Source: an uncultured Eubacterium sp. (GTDB taxonomy: Bacteria > Bacillota > Clostridia > Lachnospirales > Lachnospiraceae). From it: 7,060 bases of DNA. Of this stretch, positions 5,661 through 7,060 are shown piece after piece; position 1 is the stretch's first letter; the number at the start of each line of letters is the position of its first letter. The notes beneath the pieces are model-generated. The model did not search any database. It saw nothing but the letters and a program-made list of their open reading frames with translations, and was not told where the DNA came from. Where the stretch lies: positions 1 to 7,060 of the forward strand of contig CAJOPM010000029.1 of the NCBI GenBank assembly GCA_905236225.1, read 5' to 3'. The position numbers and the translations under genes were made by a program.

Positions 5661-6608
5661 ATGAAAGATCTTAAAAATTTTCTTATATGCGGCGGCGGTA
5701 TGATGGGCTGCGCTATAGCTCAGGTGCTTTGCACAATACCGGATGCTCAGATTACGATTTGGAACCACAGAGAAAAAGACATTCCTTCAATGATTAGAAA
5801 GAACATGAAGGAATTGGTTGCACATGGTGTTGTTACAGAGGCTGATGTTGATAAAGTTGTAGAGAGAACTGTACTTGTTACAGATATGAATCATGACAGG
5901 GTTAAAGCAGCTGATATGGTTATCGAGTGCGTACCTGAAGTTATGGAGACGAAACAGAATCTCTTTAGAGATCTCGAGAAGATTACATCAGAGGATTGTA
6001 TCTATTGTACTAACACATCAGTTATGTCTCCTACAGAGATATCTGAAAAGTGTGAGCACAAGGAGAGAATATGCGGAACTCACTTCTGGAATCCTGCATT
6101 CTTAATTCCTCTTGTAGAGGTTGTTAAGACCAAAGATACATCTGATGAGGTTATTGATGCTGTAATGGATATCCTTACAAGAGCTGGCAAGAAGCCTGTT
6201 CTTTGCAAGAAAGATGTTCCCGGATTTATCGCAAACCGTATGCAGCATGCTCTTTGGCGTGAGGCTGTATCTATTGTTGAAAGAGGAATTGCAGATGCTA
6301 AAACAGTAGACGATGCTTGCAAATACAGCTTCGGTCTCAGACTTCCGTATCTGCCACCGCTTGTTAACTCTGATATGGTTGGCACTCAGCTTACATATAA
6401 CATTCACAGCTATGTTCTTAGTGCTATAGAAGACAGACATGACGCTTCACCGATTCTTTCAGAAATGATTGACAAGGGTGAGCTTGGATTCAAAGCTGAG
6501 CTTAAAGATGGTAAGCGTACAGGATTTATGAGTTACACAGATGAGGAAATCAGCGAAATCAATGACGGACTCAATGAGTATCTCATTAAGATGATTTACA
6601 ACAAGTAA
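5661..6608 (+). CDS. HOHD: 3-hydroxyacyl-CoA dehydrogenase-family enzyme, probable 3-hydroxy-5-oxohexanoate dehydrogenase (HOHD)
   Basis: A protein of 315 residues, the length of single-function HAD proteins. The Rossmann motif CGGGMMG holds GxGxxG at 11-16. NTS (118-120), the catalytic pair H141 (GTHFWNP) and E153 (PLVE), KKDVPGFIANR (about 183-193) and NSD match the HAD catalytic layout. The second Rossmann strand ends IWNHRE (33-38), without the Asp expected for NAD preference. Relatives include L-carnitine and L-gulonate dehydrogenases and 3-hydroxybutyryl-CoA dehydrogenase, but no thiolase, crotonase or acyl-CoA gene is near. Between the SDR and the cyclase-family hydrolase, the best fit is oxidation of (S)-3-hydroxy-5-oxohexanoate to triacetate (3,5-dioxohexanoate) in phloroglucinol breakdown. 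AGGAGA at 5646-5651 lies 9 nt before the ATG. Family certain, substrate inferred from context. Confidence 0.75.
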   Translation: MKDLKNFLICGGGMMGCAIAQVLCTIPDAQITIWNHREKDIPSMIRKNMKELVAHGVVTEADVDKVVERTVLVTDMNHDRVKAADMVIECVPEVMETKQNLFRDLEKITSEDCIYCTNTSVMSPTEISEKCEHKERICGTHFWNPAFLIPLVEVVKTKDTSDEVIDAVMDILTRAGKKPVLCKKDVPGFIANRMQHALWREAVSIVERGIADAKTVDDACKYSFGLRLPYLPPLVNSDMVGTQLTYNIHSYVLSAIEDRHDASPILSEMIDKGELGFKAELKDGKRTGFMSYTDEEISEINDGLNEYLIKMIYNK

Positions 6609-6630
6609 TCATCAAGATGTAATTTGGTTA

Positions 6631-6666
6631 TTATGCATATTAGAGCATATGCTCTAATATGCATAA
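6631..6666. repeat. Perfect 36-bp palindrome between HOHD and the cyclase gene
   Basis: TTATGCATATTAGAGCAT (6631-6648) is followed directly by its exact reverse complement (6649-6666), 36 bp without a mismatch. As RNA it would fold into a 16-bp stem with an AUAU loop, starting 22 bp after the HOHD stop and ending 41 bp before the next ATG. No T-run follows directly; the nearest, T6 at 6686-6691, is 19 nt away, so simple termination is unlikely. It may be a processing or stabilising hairpin that sets the ratio of upstream to downstream enzymes, or a DNA-level operator. Confidence 0.93.
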
Positions 6667-6707
6667 GACATATAGTTATTTTAAGTTTTTTAATGGAGGA
6701 AATTAAA

Positions 6708-7060
6708 ATGGGAAAGAAAGTATTTGTTGATTTGACACATCCGTTTAGCTGCGAGATTCCGAGATGGCCTTATTTTGATAAGCCGGTAATTGATTCAAAG
6801 CATTCAATGGCTAAGGGTGGCGTTCTTACTCAGTACATCGGATGTACAATGCATACAGGTACACACTGTGATGCTCCGCGTCACGTTATGGAGAGAGAGT
6901 TCGATGGTAAGAGAGCTCGTTATACACATGAGATGCCTATTGATGCATATACAGGTGATGCAGTATGTCTTCCTATCGAGATAGAAAGATGGGGACTTAT
7001 TACAGGTAAACATCTTGATGCTGCTTGCGAAAAAGTTGGTATTAAGCCTGAAGAACTTGA
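6708..7060 (+). CDS. DPGC: Cyclase (kynurenine formamidase-like) family hydrolase, probable dihydrophloroglucinol cyclohydrolase (DPGC), 5' part
   Basis: The first 117 codons are visible and the frame is still open at the right edge; family members are usually about 210-260 residues. It begins VFVDLTHPFSCEIPRWP and carries the family metal site HTGTHCDAPRH (49-59, HxGTHxDxPxH), whose H49, H53 and D55 correspond to divalent-metal ligands of kynurenine formamidase-type enzymes. The remaining ligands lie beyond the window. GGAGG at 6695-6699 is 8 nt before the ATG. The family hydrolyses amide or cyclic C-C/C-O bonds. Beside an SDR and a HAD-type dehydrogenase, the best candidate is the ring-opening cyclohydrolase that converts dihydrophloroglucinol to 3-hydroxy-5-oxohexanoate. 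Kynurenine formamidase is the alternative, but no tryptophan-catabolism gene is present. Family call is strong; the substrate is inferred from context. Confidence 0.78.
   Translation, partial: MGKKVFVDLTHPFSCEIPRWPYFDKPVIDSKHSMAKGGVLTQYIGCTMHTGTHCDAPRHVMEREFDGKRARYTHEMPIDAYTGDAVCLPIEIERWGLITGKHLDAACEKVGIKPEEL

Noticed and set aside
6631..6691. Rho-independent terminator made from the palindrome and the T-run at 6686-6691
   Set aside because: The T-run is 19 nt from the stem base, too far for intrinsic termination, and the next gene has a strong ribosome site in the same operon.

Overview
The window looks like a low-GC, AT-rich Gram-positive chromosome, most likely a gut or rumen Clostridium-type anaerobe of the Lachnospiraceae kind. 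This rests on strong AGGAGG ribosome sites before almost every gene, many A/T-ending codons, compact operons and the protein families present. The species cannot be named from the sequence. All supported genes are on the + strand and form two transcription units.

Unit 1 (bases 1-4069) is the end of an operon that enters from the left. It holds the 3' part of a U32-family protein carrying the complete U32 signature (TrhP/YrrO-like tRNA hydroxylation type). This overlaps by 4 bp a seven-bladed lactonase-family beta-propeller. Two different CobW/COG0523-type P-loop GTPases follow. The first has a CxCC motif and a striking 56-residue tract with 34 histidines, encoded by 30-bp tandem repeats. The second lacks the CxCC motif and is fused to a C-terminal domain resembling the YcgQ/COG3689 (TIGR03943) family. 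The pair suggests metal, perhaps zinc, homeostasis. A good rho-independent terminator closes the unit at 4033-4069.

A 336-bp intergenic region (4013-4348) carries that terminator, an operator-like set of repeats, one or two candidate promoters and a 5' leader whose ends can pair in a 10-bp stem.

Unit 2 (4349 to the right edge) encodes a small cupin without the usual metal ligands, an SDR oxidoreductase, a short 3-hydroxyacyl-CoA-dehydrogenase-type enzyme and the start of a cyclase/kynurenine-formamidase-family metal hydrolase. SDR, cyclase-family hydrolase and HAD-type dehydrogenase together match the known anaerobic phloroglucinol pathway. Phloroglucinol reductase (PGR) makes dihydrophloroglucinol, a cyclohydrolase (DPGC) opens the ring to 3-hydroxy-5-oxohexanoate, and a dehydrogenase (HOHD) gives triacetate (3,5-dioxohexanoate). 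The expected fourth enzyme, triacetate acetoacetate-lyase of the BKACE family, would lie beyond the right edge. The assignment is inferred from families plus gene order and is not proved by any single motif. The cupin as first gene, the 5' leader structure and a perfect 36-bp palindrome between HOHD and DPGC are the least explained parts.
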